Source: Chthonobacter rhizosphaerae (GTDB lineage Bacteria > Pseudomonadota > Alphaproteobacteria > Rhizobiales > Pleomorphomonadaceae). Taken from it: 64,000 nucleotides of DNA. Location of the stretch: NCBI RefSeq assembly GCF_013839525.1, contig NZ_JACDIS010000004.1, positions 186,001 to 250,000 on the forward strand. The letters run 5' to 3'. Positions 45,560 through 57,222 of the stretch are shown one piece after another. The translations under genes were made by a program, and so were the position numbers. Under the pieces are notes generated by a model. It did no database searches. It was not told the origin of the DNA and was given only the letters and a program-made list of their open reading frames with translations. Numbering within the stretch: the stretch's first letter is position 1; each line of letters starts with the position of its first letter.

Positions 45560-48331
45560 CTCCGGCGTCTCGTCGAAGGCCTGCTTGATCCGCCGGCGGA
45601 TCGTGGACTGCCGGCCGGTCGCCTGGATCTTCAGGTTCGTCAGGTCGGTCACGTAGAAGACGTCCACCGCCCGCTCGCCGAAGGTCGCCACGTGGGCGGA
45701 GGCGATGTTGAGGTTGAGGTCCGACATGGCCCGGGTGAGGTCGTAGAGAAGCCCGGGCCGGTCGAGGCCCGACACCTCGATCACCGTGAACCGATCCGAC
45801 AGCGTGTTGTCGAGCGTCACCTCGGTCGGCAGCTGGAAGGCCTTCGGGGCCTTGCGGGACGCCACCCGGCGGGCGACCGCCTCCGGCAGGCGCTCGCGGC
45901 CCTCCAGCGTCGCCTCGATCAGGGCGCAGATCCGCTGCGCCCTCCGCTGCTCGTCCGCGTCGTCGGCGAACTCGCGGCCGATCACCATGGTGTCGAGGGC
46001 GAGGCCGTCCGTCGTGGTGAAGATCTGGGCGTCCACGATGTTGGAGCCCGCCGCCGTGCAGGCGCCCGCCAGCGTGGAGAGAAGCCGCGGGTGGTCGGGC
46101 GCCACCACGGTGATCTCGGTCACCCCCTCGAACGGCTTCGTCTTGAAGGTGGTGGCGAGCCGCCGCCCGGCCTCGTCGGTCCGGCGCAGGAGCGCAGCGT
46201 GGTCCACCTTGTCGGCGAGGTCCACCCGCAGCCAGTAGGGCGGATAATGCCGCTCGAAATAGCGCTCGCGCTCGGCCTCGGGCCAGTCGGTGAGCCTCGC
46301 CGCCAGCTCGCGCTTGGCAGCCGCCACCCGCTGGCTGCGGGAGAGCTGCGAATGGCCGCCGAGGAGGTAGGGCTCGGTCTCGTAGTAGAGCGTGCGCAGG
46401 AGCTGGCCCTTCCAGCCGTTCCACACCCCCGGCCCCACCGCCCGGATGTCGGCGACGGTCAGGATCAGCAGCAGCTTCATCCGGTCGAGCGTCTGCACCA
46501 CGGCGGCGAAGTCCCGGATGGTCTTGCGGTCGGCGAGGTCGCGCGATTGCGCCGTCATGGACATCACCAGGTGATGCTCCACCAGCCAGGCGGCGAGTTC
46601 GCTCTCGCTCGTCGAGAAGCCCATGCGGGCGCCGAGCTTGCGGGCGATGCGGGCGCCCGCGACCGAGTGGTCCTCTGGCCGGCCCTTGGCGATGTCGTGC
46701 AGGAAGAGCGCGAAGTAGAGCACCTTGCGGTGCTGCAGCGACTGCATCAGCTCGATGGAGAGCGGGTTCTTATCCGCCTGCTCGCCGCGCTCGATGGAGG
46801 CGAGGATGCCGATCGCCCTCAGGGTGTGCTCGTCCACCGTGTAGTGGTGGTACATGTTGAACTGCATCATCGCCACGACCTTGCCGAAGTCCGGGATGAA
46901 GCGGCCGAGGACGCCGGTCTCGTTCATCACACGGAGCACGGTCTCGGCGTGGTTCTTGGAGGTCAGGATCTCCAGGAACAGCCGGTTCGCCTCCTCGTTC
47001 TCGCGCAGGTCGGCGTCGATCAGGCGCAGCGACCGGGTGATCAGCTTCAGGGCGTCCGGGTGGAAGGCGAGGTCGTGCCGGTCCGCCACGTGGAAGATGC
47101 GGACGAGGTTCACCGGGTCGCGGACGAACACGCCCTCGTCCGCCACCATCAGCCGGTCGTGGTCGACGATGAACTGCGGGACGGCGGCGATCGACTTCTT
47201 CCGCCGGCGCCCCACCCGGCCGAACATGCGGTCGAGCACCGGGATCGGCTTGGCGTGGGTCTCCTCCAGCGCCGCGCAGAAGATGCGCGTCAGGTCGCCG
47301 ATGTCCTTGGCGACCAGGAAGTAGTGCTTCATGAAACGCTCCACTGGCGACAGGCCGGGGTGCTCCTGGTACCCGAGGAGATGGGCGATCTCCCGTTGCA
47401 GCTCGAAGCCCAGGCGGTCGTCCGGCCGGCGGGTCAGGAAGTGCAGGTGGCAGCGCACCGCCCAGAGGAAGTCCTCGCATTTGTGGAAGCGGTTCATCTC
47501 CGCCCGCGAGAACACGCCGAGGCGCACGAGGTCGTCCGTGGTCGGCACCTCGTAGAAGTATTTGGAGATCCAGAACAGGGTGTGGAGGTCGCGAAGGCCG
47601 CCCTTGCCCTCCTTGACGTTCGGCTCCACCAGATAGCGCGAGGCGCCCTGGCGCTTGTGCCGCTCGTCCCGCTCGGCGAGCTTGGCCAGGATGAACTCCG
47701 GCCCGGTGTCCTTCACCACCTCGGCGGAGAAGCGCTTCACCATCTCGGCGAACAGCGCCTCGTCGCCCCAGATCCAGCGGCATTCCAGGATGGCGGTCCG
47801 GATGGTCATGTCGGAGCGGGCGAGCCGCACGCACTCGTCCACCCGCCGGGTGGCGTGGCCCACCTTGAAGCCGAGGTCCCACAGCATGTAGAGCACGTAC
47901 TCCACCACGCTCTCGCCCCAGGGGGTCTGCTTGTAGGGCAGGAGGAACAGGAGATCGAGGTCGGAGCCGGGGCCGAGCGTGCCGCGCCCGTAGCCGCCCA
48001 CGGCGGTCACCGTCATGCGCTCGGCCGACGACGGGTTGTCCACCTTGAACACCCGCTCGACCGCGTGGTCGTACACGATCCGGATCACCGTATCGACCAT
48101 GTGGGACAGGCGGCGCGCGCAGAGGAGGCCCTTGCGGTCCTCCACCAGCAGGGCGCGGGCCTGGTCGCGCCCCTCCTGGGTCACCCGCTTCAGGACCGAC
48201 AGGATCGCCGGCCTGGGATCGCTGGTGCGGTGGTCCCGGCGCGATCCGGTGAGATCGTCGCACAGGGACGCGATCTCCCGCCGGACGGCGGTCTCGTCGA
48301 TCAGGACGTCGATGTCGTGGGTCTTGGCCAT
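45533..48331 (-). CDS. glnD: Bifunctional uridylyltransferase/uridylyl-removing enzyme GlnD
   Basis: This is the nitrogen sensor that adds and removes UMP on PII proteins in response to glutamine (932 residues from ATG 48331). The nucleotidyltransferase site GGYGRGTLGPGSDLDLLFL lies near residue 95. The HD domain for removal is visible in FALFLHDIAKGRPEDHS near residue 545. Two C-terminal ACT domains (VVAPDHPRLLSTLAGA and VIEVSGLDRPGLLYDLTRAM) bind glutamine. All parts are intact. The last codons lie in a repeat. Its activity links to the urea, amino acid and betaine functions in the window only through general PII signalling. Confidence 0.96.
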   Translation of the reverse strand: MAKTHDIDVLIDETAVRREIASLCDDLTGSRRDHRTSDPRPAILSVLKRVTQEGRDQARALLVEDRKGLLCARRLSHMVDTVIRIVYDHAVERVFKVDNPSSAERMTVTAVGGYGRGTLGPGSDLDLLFLLPYKQTPWGESVVEYVLYMLWDLGFKVGHATRRVDECVRLARSDMTIRTAILECRWIWGDEALFAEMVKRFSAEVVKDTGPEFILAKLAERDERHKRQGASRYLVEPNVKEGKGGLRDLHTLFWISKYFYEVPTTDDLVRLGVFSRAEMNRFHKCEDFLWAVRCHLHFLTRRPDDRLGFELQREIAHLLGYQEHPGLSPVERFMKHYFLVAKDIGDLTRIFCAALEETHAKPIPVLDRMFGRVGRRRKKSIAAVPQFIVDHDRLMVADEGVFVRDPVNLVRIFHVADRHDLAFHPDALKLITRSLRLIDADLRENEEANRLFLEILTSKNHAETVLRVMNETGVLGRFIPDFGKVVAMMQFNMYHHYTVDEHTLRAIGILASIERGEQADKNPLSIELMQSLQHRKVLYFALFLHDIAKGRPEDHSVAGARIARKLGARMGFSTSESELAAWLVEHHLVMSMTAQSRDLADRKTIRDFAAVVQTLDRMKLLLILTVADIRAVGPGVWNGWKGQLLRTLYYETEPYLLGGHSQLSRSQRVAAAKRELAARLTDWPEAERERYFERHYPPYWLRVDLADKVDHAALLRRTDEAGRRLATTFKTKPFEGVTEITVVAPDHPRLLSTLAGACTAAGSNIVDAQIFTTTDGLALDTMVIGREFADDADEQRRAQRICALIEATLEGRERLPEAVARRVASRKAPKAFQLPTEVTLDNTLSDRFTVIEVSGLDRPGLLYDLTRAMSDLNLNIASAHVATFGERAVDVFYVTDLTNLKIQATGRQSTIRRRIKQAFDETPEAKPARKAG

Positions 48332-48470
48332 GGAAGGGTCGTCAGTCCGTCGTCCGTCAAACCGCCGGACCCTACAGTCAGTTGCGTCGCTTCGCCAGAA
48401 GGCGCGCCGCAGCCGGGTCACCAAGGCTCGTCCGGCCGGCCTGGCGGATCGCCGTCACCGGACACCCGCG

Positions 48471-50555
48471 TCAGGCGTCCCTCTCGTCGCCCGGCAGCGG
48501 CGCGTCGATGGTGCAGACGAGGCCCTCGCGCTCGAACAGGATCTTCACCGCGCCGCCGAGCTCGCGGGAGAGGCCCTGCTCGATCAGCCGCGACCCGAAC
48601 CCGCGCCGCGTGGGCGGCGTCACCGGCGGGCCGCCGCTCTCGCGCCACCGGAAGATCAGGTAGCGCCCGTCCGCCCGGCCGTCCACCCGCCAGTCGATGG
48701 CGACGCGCCCCTCGGGCTCGCTGAGCGCCCCGTACTTCACCGCGTTGGTGGCGAGTTCGTGGAGCGCCATCGCGAAGGAGAGCGCCGTCTGCGGGCCGAG
48801 CCTCACCGAAACCCCCGTCACGTCGAACCGGTCAGCCCCGTGGGGCGCCAGCGCCCCGGCCACCACGGCGGTCAGGTCCGCCCCTTCCCAACGCTCGCGC
48901 GTCAGCACGTCGTGGGCCTGGGCGAGCGCCACGATGCGGCCGGTGAAAGCCTCGCGCGCGGTCTCCGTGTCGGTGGTGGATCTCAGGCTCTGGGCCGCGA
49001 TGGAGTTGACGGTCGCCAGCGTGTTCTTCACACGGTGGTTCAACTCGTTGATCAGCAGCCGCTGGTGCTGCTCCACCTGGTGGCGCTTGGTGATGTCGTC
49101 GAACACGGCGAGCACGCCGTCCACCGCGCCGTCGTCCCGGACCGGAATGGCGTTGACGGACAGGATCCGCCGGCTGCCGTCCGCCTGGTCCACGATGGCG
49201 TGCTCGAAGCCCAGCACCGTCTCGCCCCGAAGCGCGCGGCTGACCGGGAGATCATCGTCGCGCAGCGGCGATCCGTCCAGGTGCGCGTTGCCCCAGGCGG
49301 GCCCGTCGAAGCGGCGGTTCTCGGTCTCGTGCGGGGTCAGCCGCAGCAGCCGGCACGCCGCCTCGTTGGCGAAGCCGATCCGCCCGTCCCGGTCCACCTC
49401 CAGAATGCCGACCGGCGAGTGGTCGAGCACCCTCTGGAGCCGCGCGTTGGCGGTCGCCAACGCCTCCTCGGCTCGGTTGCGCGCCTCGGCGCGCTTGGCG
49501 AGTTCGCGCGCCGCGCCCGAGATGGCCTTGCCGATCAGGTTGATCTCATGGTTGGTCGTCTCCACGGGCTGGCGCAGCGGCGCCGACTGGCCGAGCGCCA
49601 CCGCCGAGGCGGCAAGCTCGGTCATCGCGTTGGCGAAGCGCTGGCCGAACCAGATCGCGGCGGCGAGCGCCACCGCCAGCCCGGCGACCGCCGCCGCGCC
49701 GAGCCACAGGAAGGTCCGCTTCAGCGGCGCTTCCACGGACGCCACCGACACGCCCACCGCCGAGCGCCAGCCCGTGATCGGCGACCGCACGTAGGCCGAC
49801 AGCACCGGGATGCCGTCCTTGGTGACGCCCGTCCAGACGCCCTCGGTCCCGGTGGCGCGGAGCCGGAGATCCTCGGTGGCCTTGGTGCCGACGAAGCGTT
49901 CGGCCTGACGCGACCGGGCGATGATGGTGTCCTGGCGGTCGATCAGCGCGCCGATCCAGTCGGGCGGCAGGTTCTCCGCCGACAGCACCTCGGTCAGGCG
50001 CGTCGCCGGAATCCGCATCACCAGGTGCCGGCCGTTCGGCCGCGTCTCGTCGAGCGGCACCACGATGCCGACCACCGGCGTCGTCCCGTCGTCGTCGACG
50101 GCGAGGTCGAGGAAGCGATCGCGCGGCACGGACAAGACGTTGGCGCGCCGGTCCGAGGCCGATCCGGGCGGCCGGCTGTCGATGGCCACGCGGCCGTCCG
50201 CCTCCACGAGGATCACCCGCGCCTGGAGGACGGCCGCTGTCGCCGTCACGGCGTCCGTGAGGTCCACGCTGCCGCCCGGCTGGGCGGCGGTCGCCCGGAT
50301 CAGCCGAAGCCCGTCCTCCAGCGATCGCATCTGCCGGTCGACGGTGGCCGACACCCGGCGCGCCACGTCGAGGGCGAGGCCCTGGTAGCGCTCACGCTCG
50401 CTGGTCGCGTAGCTCACGCCGAGGACCGCGGCCGCGGCGATCAGCGGCAGCAGGAGGAGCGCGGTCAGGATGATGAGATGGACGCGCGTGGAGAACGCAT
50501 GCCGCGCGGGCTTCACCGTCATCACCGCGACCACCTCCGCTCGCGCCGTCACCAT
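48471..50555 (-). CDS. HWE-family membrane histidine kinase with PAS domain
   Basis: This 694-residue sensor kinase has a membrane span near residues 30-50, a periplasmic sensing region (about 55-280), a second span near 285-305 and a HAMP-like linker. A PAS domain lies near 390-490 (LDHSPVGILEVDRDGRIGFANEAACRLL). The HWE kinase core has phospho-acceptor H507 in NELNHRVKNTLATV, the N-box HELATNAVKYGAL, and WRESGGP with the Trp-x-Glu. HWE kinases are especially numerous in alphaproteobacteria. No response regulator is adjacent, so it is an orphan. ATG 50522 is an alternative start. The signal is unknown. Confidence 0.9.
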   Translation of the reverse strand: MVTARAEVVAVMTVKPARHAFSTRVHLIILTALLLLPLIAAAAVLGVSYATSERERYQGLALDVARRVSATVDRQMRSLEDGLRLIRATAAQPGGSVDLTDAVTATAAVLQARVILVEADGRVAIDSRPPGSASDRRANVLSVPRDRFLDLAVDDDGTTPVVGIVVPLDETRPNGRHLVMRIPATRLTEVLSAENLPPDWIGALIDRQDTIIARSRQAERFVGTKATEDLRLRATGTEGVWTGVTKDGIPVLSAYVRSPITGWRSAVGVSVASVEAPLKRTFLWLGAAAVAGLAVALAAAIWFGQRFANAMTELAASAVALGQSAPLRQPVETTNHEINLIGKAISGAARELAKRAEARNRAEEALATANARLQRVLDHSPVGILEVDRDGRIGFANEAACRLLRLTPHETENRRFDGPAWGNAHLDGSPLRDDDLPVSRALRGETVLGFEHAIVDQADGSRRILSVNAIPVRDDGAVDGVLAVFDDITKRHQVEQHQRLLINELNHRVKNTLATVNSIAAQSLRSTTDTETAREAFTGRIVALAQAHDVLTRERWEGADLTAVVAGALAPHGADRFDVTGVSVRLGPQTALSFAMALHELATNAVKYGALSEPEGRVAIDWRVDGRADGRYLIFRWRESGGPPVTPPTRRGFGSRLIEQGLSRELGGAVKILFEREGLVCTIDAPLPGDERDA

Positions 50556-50639
50556 GGCGCGACCCCAATGGTGACGAAAGCAAGGTTGCTCGCAAGTAAA
50601 AGTTCACATCTGGCAGCAAGGCGCGGGAGACCCGCCCGT

Positions 50640-51590
50640 TCAGACGTCCCCGAACCCGGACAGCCGGTTCACGAGACCGGTCTCCCAGCCGAGAATCGCC
50701 TTCTTGCGGGTGATTCCCCAATGGTATCCGCAGAGGTCGCCCTGGCGGCCGAGCACCCGGTGGCAAGGCACCACGAAGGAGATCGGGTTTCGGCCGACCG
50801 CCGATCCCACCGCCCGGGCGGCCTTGGGGTTGCCGATGTGGCGCGCGATGTCCGAATAGGTGGTCGCCTTGCCGAGCGGGATGCGCAGGAGCGTCTCCCA
50901 CACCCGGACCTCGAAGTCCGAGCCGATGAAGACGAGCCGCAGCGGCCGATCGTGGGACCAGTGGCCCGGGTCGAAGATCTGCCGCGCGAAGGGCGCCGTC
51001 ACGGCCGGGTCCTGCACGAAGGCGGCGGCCGGCCAGCGCTCGGCCATGTCGGTGAAGGCCTTCGCCTCCTCGCCCGGATCCGCGAAGGCGAGGCCCGCGA
51101 GCCCCCGTTCGGTCGCCATCAGGAGCGCCGTGCCGAATGGCGAGGCGTGGTAGCCGTAGGCGATCGTCACGCCGCCGCCGCGCGCCTTGTAGGCGCCCGG
51201 GCTCATGGCCTCGTGGGTGACGAACAGGTCGTGCAGCCGCCCGGGGCCGGACAGGCCGACCTCGTAGGCGGTGTCCAGGATGGACGCGCTGTCGTCCAGC
51301 ATGCGCCGGGCCTGGTCCAGCGTCAGCGCCTGCACGAAGGCCTTCGGCGTCAGCCCGGCCCAGCGGGTGAACACCCGGTGCAGGTGGTTGGGGTCGGTGC
51401 CCACCGCGTTCGCGATGGCGTCGAGGTCCGGCTGTTCGCGCCAGGACTCCGAGATCACCCGGATGGTCGCCCGCACCAGCGCGTAGTCGCCGCCGTCCAG
51501 CGCCACCGGCTCCGCCATCCGCATCTCCTTGAGCGGGTTCCGCCCTTCCTCCATGAAGGGTCCTGACGAACCCGAGACCGCAAGATCCAT
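50640..51590 (-). CDS. AraC-type regulator fused to O6-methylguanine-DNA methyltransferase (Ada-like)
   Basis: This 316-residue protein has an AraC-type DNA-binding domain (about residues 40-125, DAIANAVGTDPNHLHRVFTRW and DTAYEVGLSGPGRLHDLF). A methyltransferase domain follows, whose acceptor cysteine lies in PCHRVLGRQGDLCGYHWG near residue 285. It removes alkyl groups from guanine and probably activates repair genes. The N-terminal cysteine/zinc domain of E. coli Ada is absent, so it cannot sense methylphosphotriesters in the usual way. The start is ATG 51590 with AAGGAG seven bases upstream. ATG 51518 also has an AAGGAG, so a shorter form is possible. Confidence 0.9.
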   Translation of the reverse strand: MDLAVSGSSGPFMEEGRNPLKEMRMAEPVALDGGDYALVRATIRVISESWREQPDLDAIANAVGTDPNHLHRVFTRWAGLTPKAFVQALTLDQARRMLDDSASILDTAYEVGLSGPGRLHDLFVTHEAMSPGAYKARGGGVTIAYGYHASPFGTALLMATERGLAGLAFADPGEEAKAFTDMAERWPAAAFVQDPAVTAPFARQIFDPGHWSHDRPLRLVFIGSDFEVRVWETLLRIPLGKATTYSDIARHIGNPKAARAVGSAVGRNPISFVVPCHRVLGRQGDLCGYHWGITRKKAILGWETGLVNRLSGFGDV

Positions 51591-51709
51591 CGTCGCTCTC
51601 CTTGTCGGATGCAAGGAGGCTAGACCGCGCGCCGGGCTCGGGCCACCCGATTTCCACACGTCCGGCGCGCCGCCCGCCGGCCGGCGGCCATCGGACCGGT
51701 CAAGGCCGC

Positions 51710-52243
51710 TCAGGCCCCCGCCGGCAGCGCGTCCGGGCCGCCCCGCCGGGCGGTGGCGAGCGCCTTGGACAGTGCCTCCGCGAAGGTTTCCCGGTCGGGC
51801 GGATTGAGGAAGTCGCCGAGGCCGACGGCCTTGCCGTGGGAGACGAGCTCCATCGCGACGACGCCCTCGTCCTCCAGCCGCGTCACCTGCAGCCGCGCCC
51901 AGAGCGGGTTGAGGTGGTGCTCCTCGGTCCGGCCCTTTGGCGACACCCGGACCACGTGCACGTCCGTCACCGACACGTGGACCTCCTCGAAGGCGCGGGC
52001 GGCGTCGTAGTTGATGCGGAAGGCCACGTAGACGAGAAGGACGTCGAGGCCGAAGAACCAGAACACCGGCCATGCGCCGATGACCAGGAACATCACGCCC
52101 GACACGAAGCAGAGAGCGCCGACCACCAGCATGAGCACGAGGAAGCCCCGCGGTCCGAGCGACCGGTAGGGTGTCAGCCGCGCCGAGAAGAAAGGTGTGT
52201 CCGCCGCGGACGGATCCGGGGTGGTCGGATTGTCTGTCGTCAT
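51710..52243 (-). CDS. DUF2244-domain integral membrane protein
   Basis: This 177-residue protein has two membrane spans near residues 32-70 (GFLVLMLVVGALCFVSGVMF and VFWFFGLDVLLVYVAFRINY) and a soluble C-terminal part containing RVSPKGRTEEHHLNPLWARL, conserved in the DUF2244 family. Its function is not known. Its ATG is only 22 bases from the nth ATG on the other strand. A perfect TATAAT on its own strand lies at 52252-52257, so its transcript may begin at or within a few bases of the start codon. Confidence 0.88.
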   Translation of the reverse strand: MTTDNPTTPDPSAADTPFFSARLTPYRSLGPRGFLVLMLVVGALCFVSGVMFLVIGAWPVFWFFGLDVLLVYVAFRINYDAARAFEEVHVSVTDVHVVRVSPKGRTEEHHLNPLWARLQVTRLEDEGVVAMELVSHGKAVGLGDFLNPPDRETFAEALSKALATARRGGPDALPAGA

Positions 52244-52251
52244 CGGGGACG

Positions 52252-52257
52252 ATTATA
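52252..52257 (-). promoter_or_regulatory. Candidate -10 box of the DUF2244 gene
   Basis: TATAAT on the minus strand ends nine bases before the DUF2244 ATG, placing a start site at about 52243-52245. The -35 region overlaps the beginning of nth and is weak (GGGACT at an 18-base spacing). Confidence 0.45.
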
Positions 52258-52265
52258 GAGGAGGC

Positions 52266-53129
52266 ATGCGCCGCGCAAAGTCCCCCCACGCCGAAGCTTC
52301 CGCCCCGTCCGCCGCCGACCGGGCCGATGCGGTCGTCCCACCGGAGGCCGCGCCGGCGGCAGGCCGCAAGCGCGGCCGGACGGCGCCCGCCGGAACGACC
52401 CCCGCGAAGACCGCGAAGGACGGCTCTCCCGGAAAGGCGCGCCCTGCGCGGGTGCGCAAGCCGAAGGCGGTCTATTCGCCGGAGGAGGTGGAGGCCATCT
52501 TCGCCCGCTTCCGCGCCGCGGAGCCGGAACCGAAGGGCGAGCTGGAGCATGTGAACGCCTTCACGCTCCTGGTCGCGGTGGTGCTCTCCGCCCAGGCCAC
52601 CGACGCGGGCGTCAACAAGGCCACCCGGGCGCTCTTCGCCGTCGCCGACACGCCGGAGAAGATGCTCGCCCTCGGCGAGGAGAAGGTGCGCGACCACATC
52701 AAGACCATCGGCCTCTTCAACACCAAGGCCAAGAACGTGATCGCCCTTTCCGAAGCGCTCGTGCGCGACCACGGCGGCGCGGTGCCGGCGGACCGGGCGA
52801 CGCTGGAGACGCTGCCCGGCGTCGGCCGCAAGACCGCCAACGTGGTGCTGAACATGGCCTTCGGCCAGCCCACCTTCGCGGTGGACACGCACATCTTCCG
52901 CCTCGGCAACCGCCTCCTGCTGGCGCCCGGCAAGACGCCGCTGGAGGTGGAGCTCGCCTTCGAGAGGATCGTCCCGGAGCCCTACAAGCTCCACGCCCAC
53001 CACTGGCTCATCCTGCACGGGCGCTACGTCTGCAAGGCCCGCAAGCCGGAATGCGAGCGTTGCGTCATCTATGATCTTTGTAAAAGTCCGGACAAACGAC
53101 TCGTCATACATGAACCGGACCCGCACTGA
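52266..53129 (+). CDS. nth: Endonuclease III
   Basis: This is a DNA glycosylase/AP lyase that removes oxidised pyrimidines (287 residues). The helix-hairpin-helix with catalytic lysine is LPGVGRKTANVV near residue 180, and the catalytic aspartate is in AVDTHIFR near 203. The [4Fe-4S] cluster motif is intact: CKARKPEC, then CERC-type spacing and C-x5-C (C-x6-C-x2-C-x5-C). An N-terminal extension of about 70 residues, rich in alanine, proline and lysine, precedes the glycosylase core. A GAGGAGG sequence touches the ATG almost directly. It is divergent from DUF2244. Confidence 0.95.
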   Translation: MRRAKSPHAEASAPSAADRADAVVPPEAAPAAGRKRGRTAPAGTTPAKTAKDGSPGKARPARVRKPKAVYSPEEVEAIFARFRAAEPEPKGELEHVNAFTLLVAVVLSAQATDAGVNKATRALFAVADTPEKMLALGEEKVRDHIKTIGLFNTKAKNVIALSEALVRDHGGAVPADRATLETLPGVGRKTANVVLNMAFGQPTFAVDTHIFRLGNRLLLAPGKTPLEVELAFERIVPEPYKLHAHHWLILHGRYVCKARKPECERCVIYDLCKSPDKRLVIHEPDPH

Positions 53130-53166
53130 ATAAACGATCGTGATCGGCTTAGGGTTCCTACGGACA

Positions 53167-53186
53167 TGACATCAATTACGATGTCA
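53167..53186. promoter_or_regulatory. Perfect inverted repeat upstream of the chemoreceptor gene
   Basis: TGACATC and GATGTCA, separated by AATTAC, form a perfect 7-base inverted repeat in the less GC-rich gap (53130-53318) between nth and the chemoreceptor gene. It could be an operator for a dimeric regulator. No known consensus is assigned. Confidence 0.4.
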
Positions 53187-53318
53187 ATTCTGCATTAAGC
53201 TTCGACTTGCATGCTCCTCATGCGTCTTCGGAGCCACCGAGTTCCAGAGTATCCGGATGGTCGGGGTCCATCGGGACTTTGCGGTGCCGACGAGGAATTG
53301 TGAGCATCGGGGGATTCC

Positions 53319-54659
53319 ATGACAGTCCTTGACATATCGCGCCAGGTAAGCGCCTTCAGCATCGGCCCGCAGGAGCGGGCTCTCCTCGACAGCCTCAAGC
53401 CCGTGATCTCCAGCAACCTGGAAAGCATGCTCCTCCGCAGCCGGGAGCGGTTCTCCGCCTGGCCGGAGATCGTCGCGGCCCTGTCCGAGCCGGACGTCCA
53501 CCATGTCCGGCGCGAGCACTGGAACCGGGCGCTCAGCGGCGAATACGGCAGCGACTTCGTCCGCTCGGCGCTCACCTTCTCGGCGACCTTCCTGAAGAAG
53601 AACATCCCGTCCTACAGCATCATCCTCTGTCATCACGCCATGCTGGAAGTGGCCCGGCCGCTGATCCACGCCAGCCTCGACACCGGCCGGCGGCTGTTCG
53701 GCTCGCGCACCGTGGACGCCGACAGAGCCTTGGAGGTGATGGCGCGCGCCGCCTGGCTGGACGTCGAGGTGCTCCTGGAGGCCTATACGATCGCCGGCGT
53801 GGAAGCCCGAAGGGAGTTTCTCGGCCGGCTCGCCGACGATTTCTCCCAAAAGGTGCTGACGCTGGTGGACGGGGTCGCCGGGTCCGCCCGCGAGATGGAG
53901 CAAACGGCCCGCGCCATGACCGAAACGGCGGAGTCCACGTCCAAGGTCTCCACCGCCGTCGCGGCCGCGGCCCAGCAGGCGTCCGCCGGCGTGGAGATCG
54001 TCGCCGGCTCCACGGAGGAGCTCGGCAAGTCGGTCCGCGAGATCGCCGAGCAGGTCAGCCGCTCGGCGCACGTCGCCGCCGAGGCGGTCGCCCACGCCAA
54101 CACCACCAGCGGCACCATCCTGACGCTCTCGCAGGCCGCGGACCGCATCGGCCAGATCGTCGGCCTCATCGCCGACATCGCGTCCCAGACCAACCTCCTC
54201 GCCCTCAACGCCACGATCGAGTCCGCCCGCGCCGGCGAGGCGGGCCGGGGCTTCGCCGTGGTGGCGGCGGAGGTGAAGGGCCTAGCCGGCCAGACCTCCG
54301 GGGCGACCGGCGAGATTTCCCGGCAGATCCAGGAGATGCAGTCGATCACCGCCACGGTGGTCAACTCGATCGAGACGATCCGGGGCGTGATCGAGAAGAT
54401 GAACCAGGCGTCGATCACCATCTCCACCGCCGTGGAGGAGCAGGCGCAGGCGACCCGCGAAATCGCCGCCACCACCCAGCAGACCGCCAACGGCACCGCC
54501 GAGGTCACCGCGCGCATCGTCGCCGTTGAGGAGGCCGCCCGGGACACTGGCGCCGCCGCCTCCCAGGTGCTGAGCTCCGCCACCGCGCTCGGCAACGACG
54601 CCGCCACGCTGAAGGACGAGGTCGCCCGCTTCCTCGCTTCCATCCGCATGGCGGCCTGA
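53319..54659 (+). CDS. Cytosolic globin-like (protoglobin) methyl-accepting chemotaxis protein
   Basis: This 446-residue soluble chemoreceptor has an N-terminal globin-coupled-sensor-like domain (about residues 15-165, with [21 protein letters not shown]). A methyl-accepting signalling domain follows with the hairpin tip [20 protein letters not shown] and [20 protein letters not shown]. There is no transmembrane segment. HemAT-type sensors have a conserved His within RIGxxH and a following WYIxAY. Here the matching stretch reads [18 protein letters not shown] and lacks that His, so haem binding is doubtful. It stands alone without che genes in the window. Confidence 0.85.
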   Translation: MTVLDISRQVSAFSIGPQERALLDSLKPVISSNLESMLLRSRERFSAWPEIVAALSEPDVHHVRREHWNRALSGEYGSDFVRSALTFSATFLKKNIPSYSIILCHHAMLEVARPLIHASLDTGRRLFGSRTVDADRALEVMARAAWLDVEVLLEAYTIAGVEARREFLGRLADDFSQKVLTLVDGVAGSAREMEQTARAMTETAESTSKVSTAVAAAAQQASAGVEIVAGSTEELGKSVREIAEQVSRSAHVAAEAVAHANTTSGTILTLSQAADRIGQIVGLIADIASQTNLLALNATIESARAGEAGRGFAVVAAEVKGLAGQTSGATGEISRQIQEMQSITATVVNSIETIRGVIEKMNQASITISTAVEEQAQATREIAATTQQTANGTAEVTARIVAVEEAARDTGAAASQVLSSATALGNDAATLKDEVARFLASIRMAA

Positions 54660-54676
54660 GGGCCGTCGGCAGAGAA

Positions 54677-54708
54677 GCGGCCGGCCCGGCGTTCAACCGG
54701 CCGGCCGC
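54677..54708. terminator. Hairpin between the chemoreceptor and maeB genes
   Basis: GCGGCCGG at 54677-54684 pairs with CCGGCCGC at 54701-54708. It lies between convergent stop codons. On the minus strand it is followed by TTCTCT, a modest tail, so it may serve both genes. Confidence 0.6.
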
Positions 54709-54720
54709 CTGCCTTGGCGC

Positions 54721-56994
<2,274 letters not shown>

Positions 56995-57139
56995 GCCCGC
57001 CCCAATGGTCTCCGGCCGCGCGCGGCCCAGGAAAAAGGTGGCGGACCATACGCGCCCGATCGACTTCCCTCAACGGGTCCGAAAGGACGGGGACGTTTCC
57101 CCGCAAGGACACATGGAGCGGCCGGCGGCAGGCGAGAAC

Positions 57140-57187
57140 CACCCTCCCCCTCGCGGGGAGGGTCGCACGCGAAGCGTCCGGGGTGGG
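57140..57187. repeat. GC-rich palindromic repeat, copy 3
   Basis: ACCCTCCCCCTCGCGGGGAG and its continuation form a palindrome followed by CGCACGCGAAGCG and GGGGTGGGG. It lies in the gap of about 228 bases between maeB and gbcB (56995-57222), which holds no gene. It resembles the palindromes near 8263 and 58400 in base composition and core. Confidence 0.6.
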
Positions 57188-57222
57188 GCCGGCGGCCATC
57201 GAGCCCGACCGACCGTCACCTC

